47,619 nucleotides of DNA from Bacilli bacterium (GTDB taxonomy: Bacteria > Bacillota_I > Bacilli_A > RF39 > UBA660): the NCBI GenBank assembly GCA_017472015.1, contig JAFURC010000032.1:1-47619 (forward strand), given 5' to 3'. Positions 32,634 through 40,216 of the stretch are shown piece after piece (position 1 is the stretch's first letter; every line of letters begins with the position of its first letter). The notes beneath the pieces were generated by a model. That model saw only the letters and a program-made list of their open reading frames with translations, did no database searches and was not told the DNA's origin. Both the position numbers and the translations under genes were made by a program.

Positions 32634-32662
32634 TTGTCAAATAAAAAAATAGACTATATAAT
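32634..32662 (+). promoter_or_regulatory. Promoter of the glyS leader
   Basis: TTGTCA (32634-32639), 17-bp spacer, TATAAT (32657-32662). Confidence 0.8.
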
Positions 32663-32668
32663 AATAGT

Positions 32669-32790
32669 AATTAAAACGAAGACGGGCTTGGAAACCTATC
32701 AGTTATATAAATAAAGGGATTCTTTTGAATAAGTAAAGTGGAACCGCGGGTAATACTCGTCTTTACAAGTAAAAAGAATTCCTTTTTTAT
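32669..32790 (+). promoter_or_regulatory. Short T-box leader upstream of glyS
   Basis: The T-box AGTGGAACCGCGGG lies at about 32737-32750. The A after GTGG fits the U discriminator of tRNA-Gly. The terminator pairs AAGGGATTCTTTT (32714-32726) with AAAAGAATTCCTT (32772-32784) including a G-U, then T6. Only about 45 nt separate the predicted transcription start from the terminator stem, far less than a canonical stem I. Within them AGACG (32680-32684) can pair with CGTCT (32758-32762). No specifier loop could be placed with confidence. Confidence 0.75.
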
Positions 32791-32814
32791 TTTTTAATTA
32801 AGGAGGAAGAAAAT

Positions 32815-34176
32815 ATGAAAATGGAAGATTTAGTTAATTACTGTAAACAATATGGATTTATATTCCAAGGAAGTGAAATTTATGGAGGACTTGCAAATAC
32901 TTGGGACTATGGACCACTTGGATCAAGGCTTAAAAATAATGTTAAAGATGCTTGGAGAAAAAGATTTATTCAAGAACGTCCTAATGCTTATGAAGTAGAT
33001 GCTGATATTTTAATGCATCCACGTGTTTGGGAAGCGTCTGGTCATGTTGAATCATTTGCAGATCCATTAACTGATTGTAGAAGTTGTAAAACAAGACATC
33101 GTGCTGATAATCTAATCAATGATTATACAAATTCAAGTATTGGAGATAAGATGTCAAATGATGAGTTACTTGCTTATATTAAGGAAAACAATGTTCCTTG
33201 TCCAAAATGTGGTAAATGTGATTTCACAGAAATTCGTCAATTTAAACTTATGTTTGAAACCTATAGAGGAGTAACAAAGGATTCTAAAAGTGTAGTTTAC
33301 TTAAGACCAGAAAATGCTCAAGGTGAGTATGTAAACTATTTAAATGTTCAAAGAAGTATGCGAGCAAAATTACCTTTTTCAATTGGACAAATCGGAAAAG
33401 CATTTAGAAATGAAATTACACCTGGTAACTTTACTTTTAGAACAATTGAATTTGAACAAATGGAATATCAAACTTTCTGTAAGGAAGGGGAAGACACAGA
33501 ATTATATGAATATTTTAAAGAATATGGAAAAAAATTCTATATAGATTTAGGATTACCAGAAGAGAAACTTCGTTTCCATGATCATGAAAAACTTGCTCAT
33601 TATGCAAAATCTGCCTGTGATATTGAATATAAATTTCCATTTGGTTGGGGGGAAATAAATGGAACGCATAACCGTACTGATTTCGATTTAACCCGTCATC
33701 AAGAATACAGTGGTGAATCAATGATGTATCTTGATCCTACAACAAACGAAAAATATATCCCATATATAATTGAATCAACATATGGACTTGATAGAACTGT
33801 ATTAGCCTTATTATTTGAAGCATATCAAAAAGAAGTTCTTGCAGATGGGGCAGAAAGAGAAGTATTAAAATTATCTCCATACCTTGCTCCATATAAAGTA
33901 TGTGTACTTCCGTTAATTAAGAAAAATCATAGTGAAAAGGCTTTAGAAATATATAAGGAATTATCAAATCACTTTATGACAAGTTACGATGAATCAGCTA
34001 ATATTGGTAAACGTTATAGAAGAGCAGATGCAATTGGAACTCCATATTGTATAACAATAGATGATGAAACATTAAATAACAACACAGTTACTTTAAGAAA
34101 TCGTGATACAATGGAACAAATTACATTAAATGTCGATGAAGTTGTTAAATACGTAGAAGAGCGAATAAAATTTTAA
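32815..34176 (+). CDS. glyS: Glycyl-tRNA synthetase (dimeric type)
   Basis: 453-aa class II GlyRS of the alpha-2 type. Features are FIFQGSEIYGG...DYGPLGSRLKNN at the N-terminus, HPRVWEASGHVESFADPL, a zinc knuckle (CRSC...CPKCGKC, about 93-138), motif 2 FRNEITPGNFTFR, motif 3 around ESTYGLDRTV, and the C-terminal anticodon-binding domain from about 350. AAGGAGGAAG precedes ATG. It is regulated by the upstream T-box and followed by a strong terminator. Confidence 0.97.
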   Translation: MKMEDLVNYCKQYGFIFQGSEIYGGLANTWDYGPLGSRLKNNVKDAWRKRFIQERPNAYEVDADILMHPRVWEASGHVESFADPLTDCRSCKTRHRADNLINDYTNSSIGDKMSNDELLAYIKENNVPCPKCGKCDFTEIRQFKLMFETYRGVTKDSKSVVYLRPENAQGEYVNYLNVQRSMRAKLPFSIGQIGKAFRNEITPGNFTFRTIEFEQMEYQTFCKEGEDTELYEYFKEYGKKFYIDLGLPEEKLRFHDHEKLAHYAKSACDIEYKFPFGWGEINGTHNRTDFDLTRHQEYSGESMMYLDPTTNEKYIPYIIESTYGLDRTVLALLFEAYQKEVLADGAEREVLKLSPYLAPYKVCVLPLIKKNHSEKALEIYKELSNHFMTSYDESANIGKRYRRADAIGTPYCITIDDETLNNNTVTLRNRDTMEQITLNVDEVVKYVEERIKF

Positions 34177-34181
34177 TAAAG

Positions 34182-34214
34182 AAAATAGTTTAGAAAAAAA
34201 TAAACTATTTTTTC
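34182..34214 (+). terminator. glyS terminator
   Basis: AAAATAGTTTA (34182-34192) pairs perfectly with TAAACTATTTT (34201-34211), 8-nt loop, T tract. Confidence 0.9.
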
Positions 34215-34242
34215 TTGCAATTTTGTGATTATTTGATAAAAT
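34215..34242 (+). promoter_or_regulatory. Promoter of the mgtC-like gene
   Basis: TTGCAA (34215-34220), 16-bp spacer, TAAAAT (34237-34242) with extended TGA. The ATG follows after AGGAGTGG. Confidence 0.65.
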
Positions 34243-34265
34243 TAAATCATAATAGGAGTGGTTAT

Positions 34266-34970
34266 ATGAATTATGAATTTTTATTTAATTTATCAATTTG
34301 TTTTTTACTTAGTTTTTTTATTGGATTTGAGAGGCAATATCGAAAAAGAATAATTGGACTTCGAACAACTATATTAGTTAGTCTTGGAGCATTTTTATTT
34401 GTAACATTCTCATTTTCAGTTGGTTCAACAGATATTTCAAGAATTGCTAGTCAAGTAGTAACCGGAATTGGTTTTCTTGGAGCTGGAGTAATTTTAAAAG
34501 ATGGTAAAAAAATTCGTGGCTTAACAACCGCAGCAACTTTATGGTGTGATGCCGCCATTGGGGTTTTATGTGCCGGAGGGGCTATAAGTGAAGCAATCCT
34601 TGGAACTTTTATAATTTTATTTGCAAATATTATCTTAAGATATATCAATAAACTAATAAATAATCTAAGTGATAATAAAAACTCAAAAATTAATTATCAA
34701 TTAATTATTACGGGAATTAATAAAGATATTAAAATCATAAAAAAAGAAATCAATGAATTTTTGATTTCTAATGATACAGAAATTAATAATACCAATATTC
34801 GCAATAATTTAAAAGAAACAACTTTAAATATCAATTTCTTAATCCAAAAAGAAGACTTAAAAAAATTAGATACTTTTATTGAAATAATTCTTGATAAATA
34901 TAAATTAAAAAATATTGAACTTAAAAAATTAAATGAAATTAAACCTGAAGACTTTGATGATGAATTATAA
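34266..34970 (+). CDS. MgtC/SapB-family membrane protein
   Basis: 234 aa. The N-terminal half has about four membrane helices with the family motifs GFERQYRKRIIGLRTTILVSLGA (about 18-40), VVTGIGFLGAGVI and RGLTTAATLWCDAAIGVL. The C-terminal half is a cytosolic ACT-like domain (about 145-234). MgtC proteins are linked to Mg limitation and control of F-type ATPase in some bacteria; the role here is unknown. ATG 34266 chosen because AGGAGTGG precedes it; the longer frame from 34215 runs through the promoter. The stop overlaps the convergent gene by 6 bp. Confidence 0.88.
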   Translation: MNYEFLFNLSICFLLSFFIGFERQYRKRIIGLRTTILVSLGAFLFVTFSFSVGSTDISRIASQVVTGIGFLGAGVILKDGKKIRGLTTAATLWCDAAIGVLCAGGAISEAILGTFIILFANIILRYINKLINNLSDNKNSKINYQLIITGINKDIKIIKKEINEFLISNDTEINNTNIRNNLKETTLNINFLIQKEDLKKLDTFIEIILDKYKLKNIELKKLNEIKPEDFDDEL

Positions 34971-35894
34971 ATTTTTTTCAATTTCTTGATTTCTTAAAAG
35001 ATTAAAAATAAAGAAATTAACAGCAGTTAGAGCATTGTCTTTAGTAATTGGAGCAGAGATAAAATATATCTCTTTTTTTAATAATTTATCCATTAAAGAT
35101 TCAAGAAAAGTTTTAAAACGACGGGCTAGTTCTAAACTGTTTTTAGTCATATTCTTTTGATTTTCCGGAGTTAAAACAACATTTTCGTATTCAAGAGCAA
35201 TATTTTTAAATTCTTCGGAAAAATTATATGCTTCATTAAAGATATCGATGTAAACTGGATCAATTTCTCCTCTTATAAATGTAGAAATACCATATAAGAA
35301 AGAATTTGACCAGTATTCTAAATCACTTACAAAACTAGGATTCAAACCACTTTTTTGATTTAATCTTTCAAGATTATATATATATACTTTAATTTCTTCA
35401 ATCATATAATTATTTAAACTTTTATAGTAAAAAGCAAATAATTCTTGATCTTTCATGTCCGTAGATATATTTGTTGCAAATTCAACAAAATCATTTGCTA
35501 AAGTTATTATTTCTCGGTTTATATTTTCAATTTCTAAAACAACTTCTTCTGTTGGAGTATTACTTCCTGGTTTGATATTTAATTCTTCACGAGTTAAATC
35601 AGTATTAATATCGATATCAAATAATTTTTCTGTTAAAAGTTCAGCTTCAAGAGTATAAGGAGTTGTAAAAATACCACTTTCTAAAATAGATTCTGGAATA
35701 TATCCATCACTTAAATTAATTAAACGAGAACCTATACTTTCACATCTTTTAGCAAGTTCTTCACTTTTTTTTCGGTACTCCTCAAATTTTAAAGGAAAAG
35801 AAACTTGAATTCTTGCACAGTATTCTCTAAGGGTTCTTAAATAATATAAATTAGTTATTAAAGATTCTTGAACAAATTCTTGGTCATTTAACAT
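34965..35894 (-). CDS. DUF2935-like protein
   Basis: 309-aa helical protein. Two similar halves (NLYYLRTLREYCARIQVSF near 15-33 and LEYWSNSFLYGISTFIRGEIDP near 187-208) suggest a duplicated four-helix bundle, like the DUF2935 (ferritin/hemerythrin-like) family of spore-forming Firmicutes. Clear metal-ligand His residues are not visible, so any metal binding is doubtful. Start follows AGGTGATAAT. It is downstream of sspI on the same strand, separated by a hairpin. Family call from memory of pattern. Confidence 0.5.
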   Translation of the reverse strand: MLNDQEFVQESLITNLYYLRTLREYCARIQVSFPLKFEEYRKKSEELAKRCESIGSRLINLSDGYIPESILESGIFTTPYTLEAELLTEKLFDIDINTDLTREELNIKPGSNTPTEEVVLEIENINREIITLANDFVEFATNISTDMKDQELFAFYYKSLNNYMIEEIKVYIYNLERLNQKSGLNPSFVSDLEYWSNSFLYGISTFIRGEIDPVYIDIFNEAYNFSEEFKNIALEYENVVLTPENQKNMTKNSLELARRFKTFLESLMDKLLKKEIYFISAPITKDNALTAVNFFIFNLLRNQEIEKNL

Positions 35895-35947
35895 ATTATC
35901 ACCTAATTAAAACTTATTCAAAATAAATTTAAATATTAAAATATAAT

Positions 35948-35979
35948 AAAAAAAAGTTAAAATTAATCAACTTTTTTTT
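35948..35979 (-). terminator. Hairpin at the sspI 3' end
   Basis: AAAAAAAAGTT (35948-35958) is complementary to AACTTTTTTTT (35969-35979) with a 10-nt loop. On the minus strand the sspI stop codon lies in the loop and a T run follows. Mostly A-T pairs. Confidence 0.55.
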
Positions 35980-36184
35980 GAAAACGATTTTTAAGTTTTT
36001 TTAATATTTTCTCTTTTTCATCTTCATTTGAATCATTCCAGATGATTTCAAAGAATACTCCCATACCTGGCAAGGTTACTTCATCTTGTTCTTTGATACT
36101 TTCTTCAATTGCTCTTTTAATAGTGTCACAATCATCATCTTTAAAATTATTAATTATATAATCTCTTATTTTTATATCGTCCAT
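35963..36184 (-). CDS. sspI: Small acid-soluble spore protein SspI
   Basis: 73-aa minor SASP, matching Bacillus SspI (71 aa) in layout: IRDYIINNF near 6, an IEESI helix with EQDEVTLPGMGVFFEIIWND (residues 32-51, compare LPGLGVLFEVIW), then a lysine-rich end. SspI is a forespore-made protein of the spore core. GAAAGGATGATAAA precedes ATG. The upstream sequence has a good match to a sigma-G promoter and no obvious sigma-A promoter. Confidence 0.9.
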   Translation of the reverse strand: MDDIKIRDYIINNFKDDDCDTIKRAIEESIKEQDEVTLPGMGVFFEIIWNDSNEDEKEKILKKLKNRFQKKVD

Positions 36185-36203
36185 TTTATCATCCTTTCAA
36201 ATA

Positions 36204-36232
36204 TATTATGATATCTTTTACAGAAATTATGT
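36204..36232 (-). promoter_or_regulatory. Candidate sigma-G promoter of sspI
   Basis: On the minus strand ACATA (36232-36228), 17-bp spacer, CATAATA (36210-36204). The sigma-G consensus in Bacillus is GHATR, 17-18 bp, CATNHTA; this matches 4/5 and 7/7. The -10 ends 19 nt before the ATG. Confidence 0.55.
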
Positions 36233-36261
36233 AAAATTTTTTTAGAAAATAAGTATTTTTA

Positions 36262-36290
36262 TTTACAAATAAAAGAAATTTTACTATAAT
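36262..36290 (+). promoter_or_regulatory. Promoter of the mraZ operon
   Basis: TTTACA (36262-36267), 17-bp spacer, TATAAT (36285-36290). Confidence 0.85.
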
Positions 36291-36309
36291 TAATACTGAA
36301 GTAGGCACG

Positions 36310-36335
36310 AAGTGGGGAAAAGTGGTGAATAAGTA
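36310..36335 (+). promoter_or_regulatory. Candidate MraZ-binding repeats
   Basis: AAGTGG units at 36310 and 36320 and a weaker AAGTAT at 36331 recur at about 10 bp between the promoter and the mraZ start. MraZ binds direct repeats with about 10-bp period rich in TGG just before its own gene, so autoregulation is likely. Confidence 0.55.
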
Positions 36336-36763
36336 TGTTAATGGGTGAGTATCATAACAACATTGATTTAAAAGGAAGAGTTGTTATTCCTTCAAAGTTT
36401 AGAGATTTACTTGGAGAGAAAATTGTTCTAACTAGAGGACTAGATAGTTCTTTATTTGTTTATCCTTATGAAACTTTTTTAAATTTAACTAAAGAGTTAA
36501 ATACTTTACCATTTACAGAAAAAGAATCACGTAATTTTATAAGATTTATGTTATCTGGTGCTACTACTTTGGAATTTGATAAACAGGGTCGCATAATTAT
36601 TCCGTCGTTTTTAAAAGAATATGCAAGTCTTCAAAAAGAAGTAGTTTTAGTAGGGGTTTTAAATAGAGTAGAGATTTGGTCAAAAGACAATTGGAATAAT
36701 TTTATGGACTTAAATTTTCGTGATTTATCAGAAATTTCAGTAAATTTATTTAATTCGAATTAG
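36335..36763 (+). CDS. mraZ: Transcriptional regulator MraZ
   Basis: 142-aa MraZ with two AbrB-like repeats: GEYHNNIDLKGRVVIPSKFR (about 4-23) and GATTLEFDKQGRIIIPSFLK (about 73-92). It forms ring oligomers and regulates the division/cell-wall cluster, including itself. Start at ATG 36335 (MLMGEY, comparable to the family's MFMGEY) after GGTGAATAAGT; ATG 36341 is possible. First gene of mraZ-rsmH-ftsL-pbp. Confidence 0.95.
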   Translation: MLMGEYHNNIDLKGRVVIPSKFRDLLGEKIVLTRGLDSSLFVYPYETFLNLTKELNTLPFTEKESRNFIRFMLSGATTLEFDKQGRIIIPSFLKEYASLQKEVVLVGVLNRVEIWSKDNWNNFMDLNFRDLSEISVNLFNSN

Positions 36764-36772
36764 GAGGAAGTT

Positions 36773-37696
36773 ATGCATTATAGTGTTATGTTAAAAGAGG
36801 TTATAAATTATCTTAATTTGAAGGATACGGGAACTTATGTAGATTGTACAATGGGTTATGCAGGACATACCAGTGAAATTTTAAAGCGAGTTAAAAGGGG
36901 TTTTATATTCGCCTTCGATCAAGATATCAATGCTATTAATTATAGTATTGATAAACTTAGTCAAATAGGAAGTAATTTTGAAGTAATCAAGAGTAATTTT
37001 TTATACATGAAAGATGAACTTATAAAAAGAGATATTAAGGGTGTTGATGGAATCTTATTTGATCTTGGAGTAAGTTCACCACAACTTGATAATAAAGATA
37101 GAGGATTTAGTTATAGATTTGATTCACGTCTTGATATGCGAATGGATTTAGATAACAAACTATCTGCTTATGAAGTTGTAAATGAATACAGTGAAAAAGA
37201 TTTAGCAAAAATAATTTTTACTTATGGAGAAGAAAAATTTGCAAAAAATATTGCTAAAAATATTGTCAAAGAAAGACAAAACAAAAAAATTGAAACAACA
37301 TTTGAACTTTTGGAAATAATTAAAAAAAGTATTCCTTTAAAAAAACAATTTGAAAAAAATCCGGCAACGAAAACTTTTCAAGCAATTAGAATTGAAGTTA
37401 ATCATGAATTAGCAATTCTTGAAGAAAGTTTAAAAAATGCTTTAGATATGTTAAGTATTGGAGGTCGTGTTGTTGTTATTACTTTTCACTCTTTAGAAGA
37501 TAGAATTGTTAAAAATGTTTTTAAAGAAGTAACTCAAGTTGATAAATTAGTTAAAGGGTTACCTGAAATACCAGATGAGTATTTACCTAAATTTAAACTT
37601 GTAAATGAAAAAGTAATTTTACCAAGTGATGAGGAATTAAAGGAAAACACAAGAAGTCACTCGAGTAAACTAAGAGTAATAGAAAGAATAAGATAG
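36773..37696 (+). CDS. rsmH: 16S rRNA m4C1402 methyltransferase RsmH
   Basis: 307-aa SAM-dependent methyltransferase (MraW). HYSVMLKEVINYL at the N-terminus, the SAM site VDCTMGYAGHTSEIL (about 19-33), DGILFDLGVSSPQLD, FQAIRIEVNHEL and ITFHSLEDRIVK are all family signatures. AGGAGGAAGTT precedes ATG, 9 bp after mraZ. Confidence 0.97.
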   Translation: MHYSVMLKEVINYLNLKDTGTYVDCTMGYAGHTSEILKRVKRGFIFAFDQDINAINYSIDKLSQIGSNFEVIKSNFLYMKDELIKRDIKGVDGILFDLGVSSPQLDNKDRGFSYRFDSRLDMRMDLDNKLSAYEVVNEYSEKDLAKIIFTYGEEKFAKNIAKNIVKERQNKKIETTFELLEIIKKSIPLKKQFEKNPATKTFQAIRIEVNHELAILEESLKNALDMLSIGGRVVVITFHSLEDRIVKNVFKEVTQVDKLVKGLPEIPDEYLPKFKLVNEKVILPSDEELKENTRSHSSKLRVIERIR

Positions 37697-37703
37697 GAGA
37701 ATC

Positions 37704-37991
37704 ATGAAAAAAAAGAAAAAAGTTAAGATATCTCACTTTGAAAAATTTTTATATACTATTACTATTTTATTAATTTGTGTTTCTCCTTTAATTGTTGTTT
37801 TTGAAAAGTCTACTTTATCAAAGATGAATTATGAAGTTGAAAAACTTAAAAATAAAATTTCAACTCAAGAAAAAGAAAATGAAAGTTTACAAATGAAAAT
37901 AAATGAACTTGCTAGTTTAGAAAATATTCAAAAAGTAATTCAAGAAGAAGGATTAATTTATGATAATGATAGTATAAAAAATATTAATTAG
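37704..37991 (+). CDS. ftsL: Cell division protein FtsL
   Basis: 95-aa bitopic protein: basic cytosolic N-terminus, one membrane helix (about 17-33, TITILLICVSPLIVVF), then a coiled coil (about 42-80). Weak sequence but exact FtsL size, topology and position between rsmH and the division PBP. It would bridge FtsQ/DivIB-DivIC to the FtsW-PBP synthase. Confidence 0.88.
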   Translation: MKKKKKVKISHFEKFLYTITILLICVSPLIVVFEKSTLSKMNYEVEKLKNKISTQEKENESLQMKINELASLENIQKVIQEEGLIYDNDSIKNIN

Positions 37992-37999
37992 GAGGAGCT

Positions 38000-40162
38000 A
38001 TGAAAAAAGAGAATAAAGTTAAAATTAGTAATCTATTTTTAATAACAGCTCTTTTTTTATTTTTAATTTTAATTGTAAGAGTCTCATACATTGCTATATC
38101 ACCAACTGTTGATAATATAGATATTCAAGCACTTGCAAATAAAAGAACGACGAAAACCACTATTTTAAAAGCTAATAGAGGAACAATATTTGATAACTCA
38201 AGTAATATTTTAGCCCAAGATGTATCAAGTTATACTTTAATTGCTTATTTAGATCCTAAAAGAACTACCGATCCTGATAATCCACAACATGTAGTTGATA
38301 AAGAAAAAACGGCTTTAGTGTTGTCAGCACTTCTTAAAATGGAATATCAAACAGTTTTAGATTATTTAAATAAGGAAGGTAAATATCAAGTTGAATTTGG
38401 TCCTAAAGGAAAAGGGTTAACTGAACTTGAAAAAGATACTATTTTAGCAACTAATTTACCAGGAATAGATTTTTTGGAGGCAACTAAAAGATATTATCCA
38501 TATGGAGAATTTTTATCATATTTAATTGGCTATGCTAAATTAGATGAAGATGAAAATATGCAAGGTGAGTTAGGAATAGAAAAATCATATAATAAAGATT
38601 TAACAGGAATTGATGGAAAAACCATTTATCAAAAGGATTTAAAAGGTTATAAAATATCTGGAACGAAAGAATTAACCGAAGAAAAAACAGATGGTGTGGA
38701 TATTCATTTAACCATTGATAACAATGTTCAATTCTTTGTTGAAGAAGCGATTAATAAAGTAAGTCAAAAGTATGAATTTGATGAATTGGATATTATAGTT
38801 GCAAATGCGAAAACGGGAGAAATTTTAGGATATGCATCAACTCCTAGTTTTGATCCAAATATAAGAGATATAACAAATTATATGGATCCTAATTCTAGTA
38901 TTCCTTTTGAACCAGGTAGCACTATGAAAATTTATACTTATATGGCAGCTCTTGAAGAAGGAGTATATAAAGGAAATGATACTTATAAGTCCGGTAGTTT
39001 TGAGGCTCGTGATAAAACGGTTATTAAAGACTGGAATAAAGTTGGATGGGGAAGAATTACTTATGATCAAGGATTTATTTATTCAAGTAATACAGCCGTA
39101 GTTAATATAATGGATAAATATTTAAAAAGTGATTCTTTAAAAAATTATTTAAAAAAATTAGGATTTGGCAAACGAACTAATATATATGTACCAATTAATT
39201 TAGATTCAAATAAATTAAGTGAAAAAGAGATTCAAACTTTAACAACGGAAGCCAAAGGAAAAATTGAATTTAAATATGAAACCGAAGTTTTTAATGCTGC
39301 ATTCGGTCAAGGTATTACAACAACGCCAATTCAACATATTAAAGCCTTAACATCTATTAGTAATGATGGAGAATTATTAAATCCTTATATTGTTAAAAAA
39401 ATAATTCAAAGTGATGGATCGGTAATTGAAAATCAAAGAACTGTTGAATCACGTGTTGCTAAAAGTGAAACTATTGAATATATGAAAAATTTAATGTGGC
39501 ATACTATAAATGATCAAGACGGAGCCGGACATGCTTTCTATTTAGAAGGCTATGATATAATTGGTAAAACCGGAACCGCCCAAATAGCCTCAACTGATGG
39601 GAAAGGTTATTTAAGTGGGGATAAAGAAGTTATAAGAAGTATCTCTTTAATGTTTCCAAAAGATGAACCAGAAATAATAATATATGGAGCTGTAAAACGC
39701 TCAACATCAGTTAATCCTTTATCAGAAGCTGTTAAAGAAATAATAAAAAATGTTTCTAAATATTATAATATCTACTTTGAACAACAAGAAACTCAAGAAG
39801 ATACTATAGAAATCAAAAGTTATTTAAATACTAACTTAGAAGAAACAAAGACTGAATTAAATAATAAAAATATAACTCCAGTAATTCTAGGAGATGGGGA
39901 TACTATAATAAATCAATATCCAATTAATACAACCATTACTAAGGAAACTAAATTATTTTTAGTAACTAATTCAAGTAATTTAACTTTACCTGATTTAACA
40001 GGTTATTCAAGAAGTGATTTAGAAGTTTTATTTAAATATTTAAATATTTCTTATCTAATTAAAGGAAATGGATATGTAATTAGCCAAAGTATTCCAAAAG
40101 GAACACCTATAACTGATAATTTAAACCTAGAAATTATACTAGATTCGAAAATAAAAAAATAA
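38000..40162 (+). CDS. ftsI: Class B penicillin-binding protein with PASTA domains (FtsI/PBP2B type)
   Basis: 720-aa division transpeptidase. One N-terminal membrane anchor (about 11-31) is followed by the dimerisation region RGTIFDNSSNILAQD. The transpeptidase has SxxK in PGSTMKIYT, SxN in YSSNTAV and KTGTAQ. The C-terminus (from about 600) has two PASTA-like repeats, the second TLPDLTGYSRSDLEVLF. SpoVD in sporulating Bacilli has the same design, so a sporulation role cannot be excluded, but position in the dcw cluster favours septation. Other dcw genes (mraY, murD, ftsW, ftsZ) do not follow. Confidence 0.93.
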   Translation: MKKENKVKISNLFLITALFLFLILIVRVSYIAISPTVDNIDIQALANKRTTKTTILKANRGTIFDNSSNILAQDVSSYTLIAYLDPKRTTDPDNPQHVVDKEKTALVLSALLKMEYQTVLDYLNKEGKYQVEFGPKGKGLTELEKDTILATNLPGIDFLEATKRYYPYGEFLSYLIGYAKLDEDENMQGELGIEKSYNKDLTGIDGKTIYQKDLKGYKISGTKELTEEKTDGVDIHLTIDNNVQFFVEEAINKVSQKYEFDELDIIVANAKTGEILGYASTPSFDPNIRDITNYMDPNSSIPFEPGSTMKIYTYMAALEEGVYKGNDTYKSGSFEARDKTVIKDWNKVGWGRITYDQGFIYSSNTAVVNIMDKYLKSDSLKNYLKKLGFGKRTNIYVPINLDSNKLSEKEIQTLTTEAKGKIEFKYETEVFNAAFGQGITTTPIQHIKALTSISNDGELLNPYIVKKIIQSDGSVIENQRTVESRVAKSETIEYMKNLMWHTINDQDGAGHAFYLEGYDIIGKTGTAQIASTDGKGYLSGDKEVIRSISLMFPKDEPEIIIYGAVKRSTSVNPLSEAVKEIIKNVSKYYNIYFEQQETQEDTIEIKSYLNTNLEETKTELNNKNITPVILGDGDTIINQYPINTTITKETKLFLVTNSSNLTLPDLTGYSRSDLEVLFKYLNISYLIKGNGYVISQSIPKGTPITDNLNLEIILDSKIKK

Positions 40163-40176
40163 TAAATTAAAAAAAC

Positions 40177-40216
40177 GAGAATTGATCGACTCAATGAGTT
40201 ATCATCTCATTTTTTA
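40177..40216. terminator. Terminator between the PBP and HerA-like genes
   Basis: GAGA...TGAT (40177-40186) pairs with ATCATCTC (40201-40208), with an inner hairpin ACTC/GAGT, followed by T6. It lies between two convergent stop codons. Confidence 0.75.
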
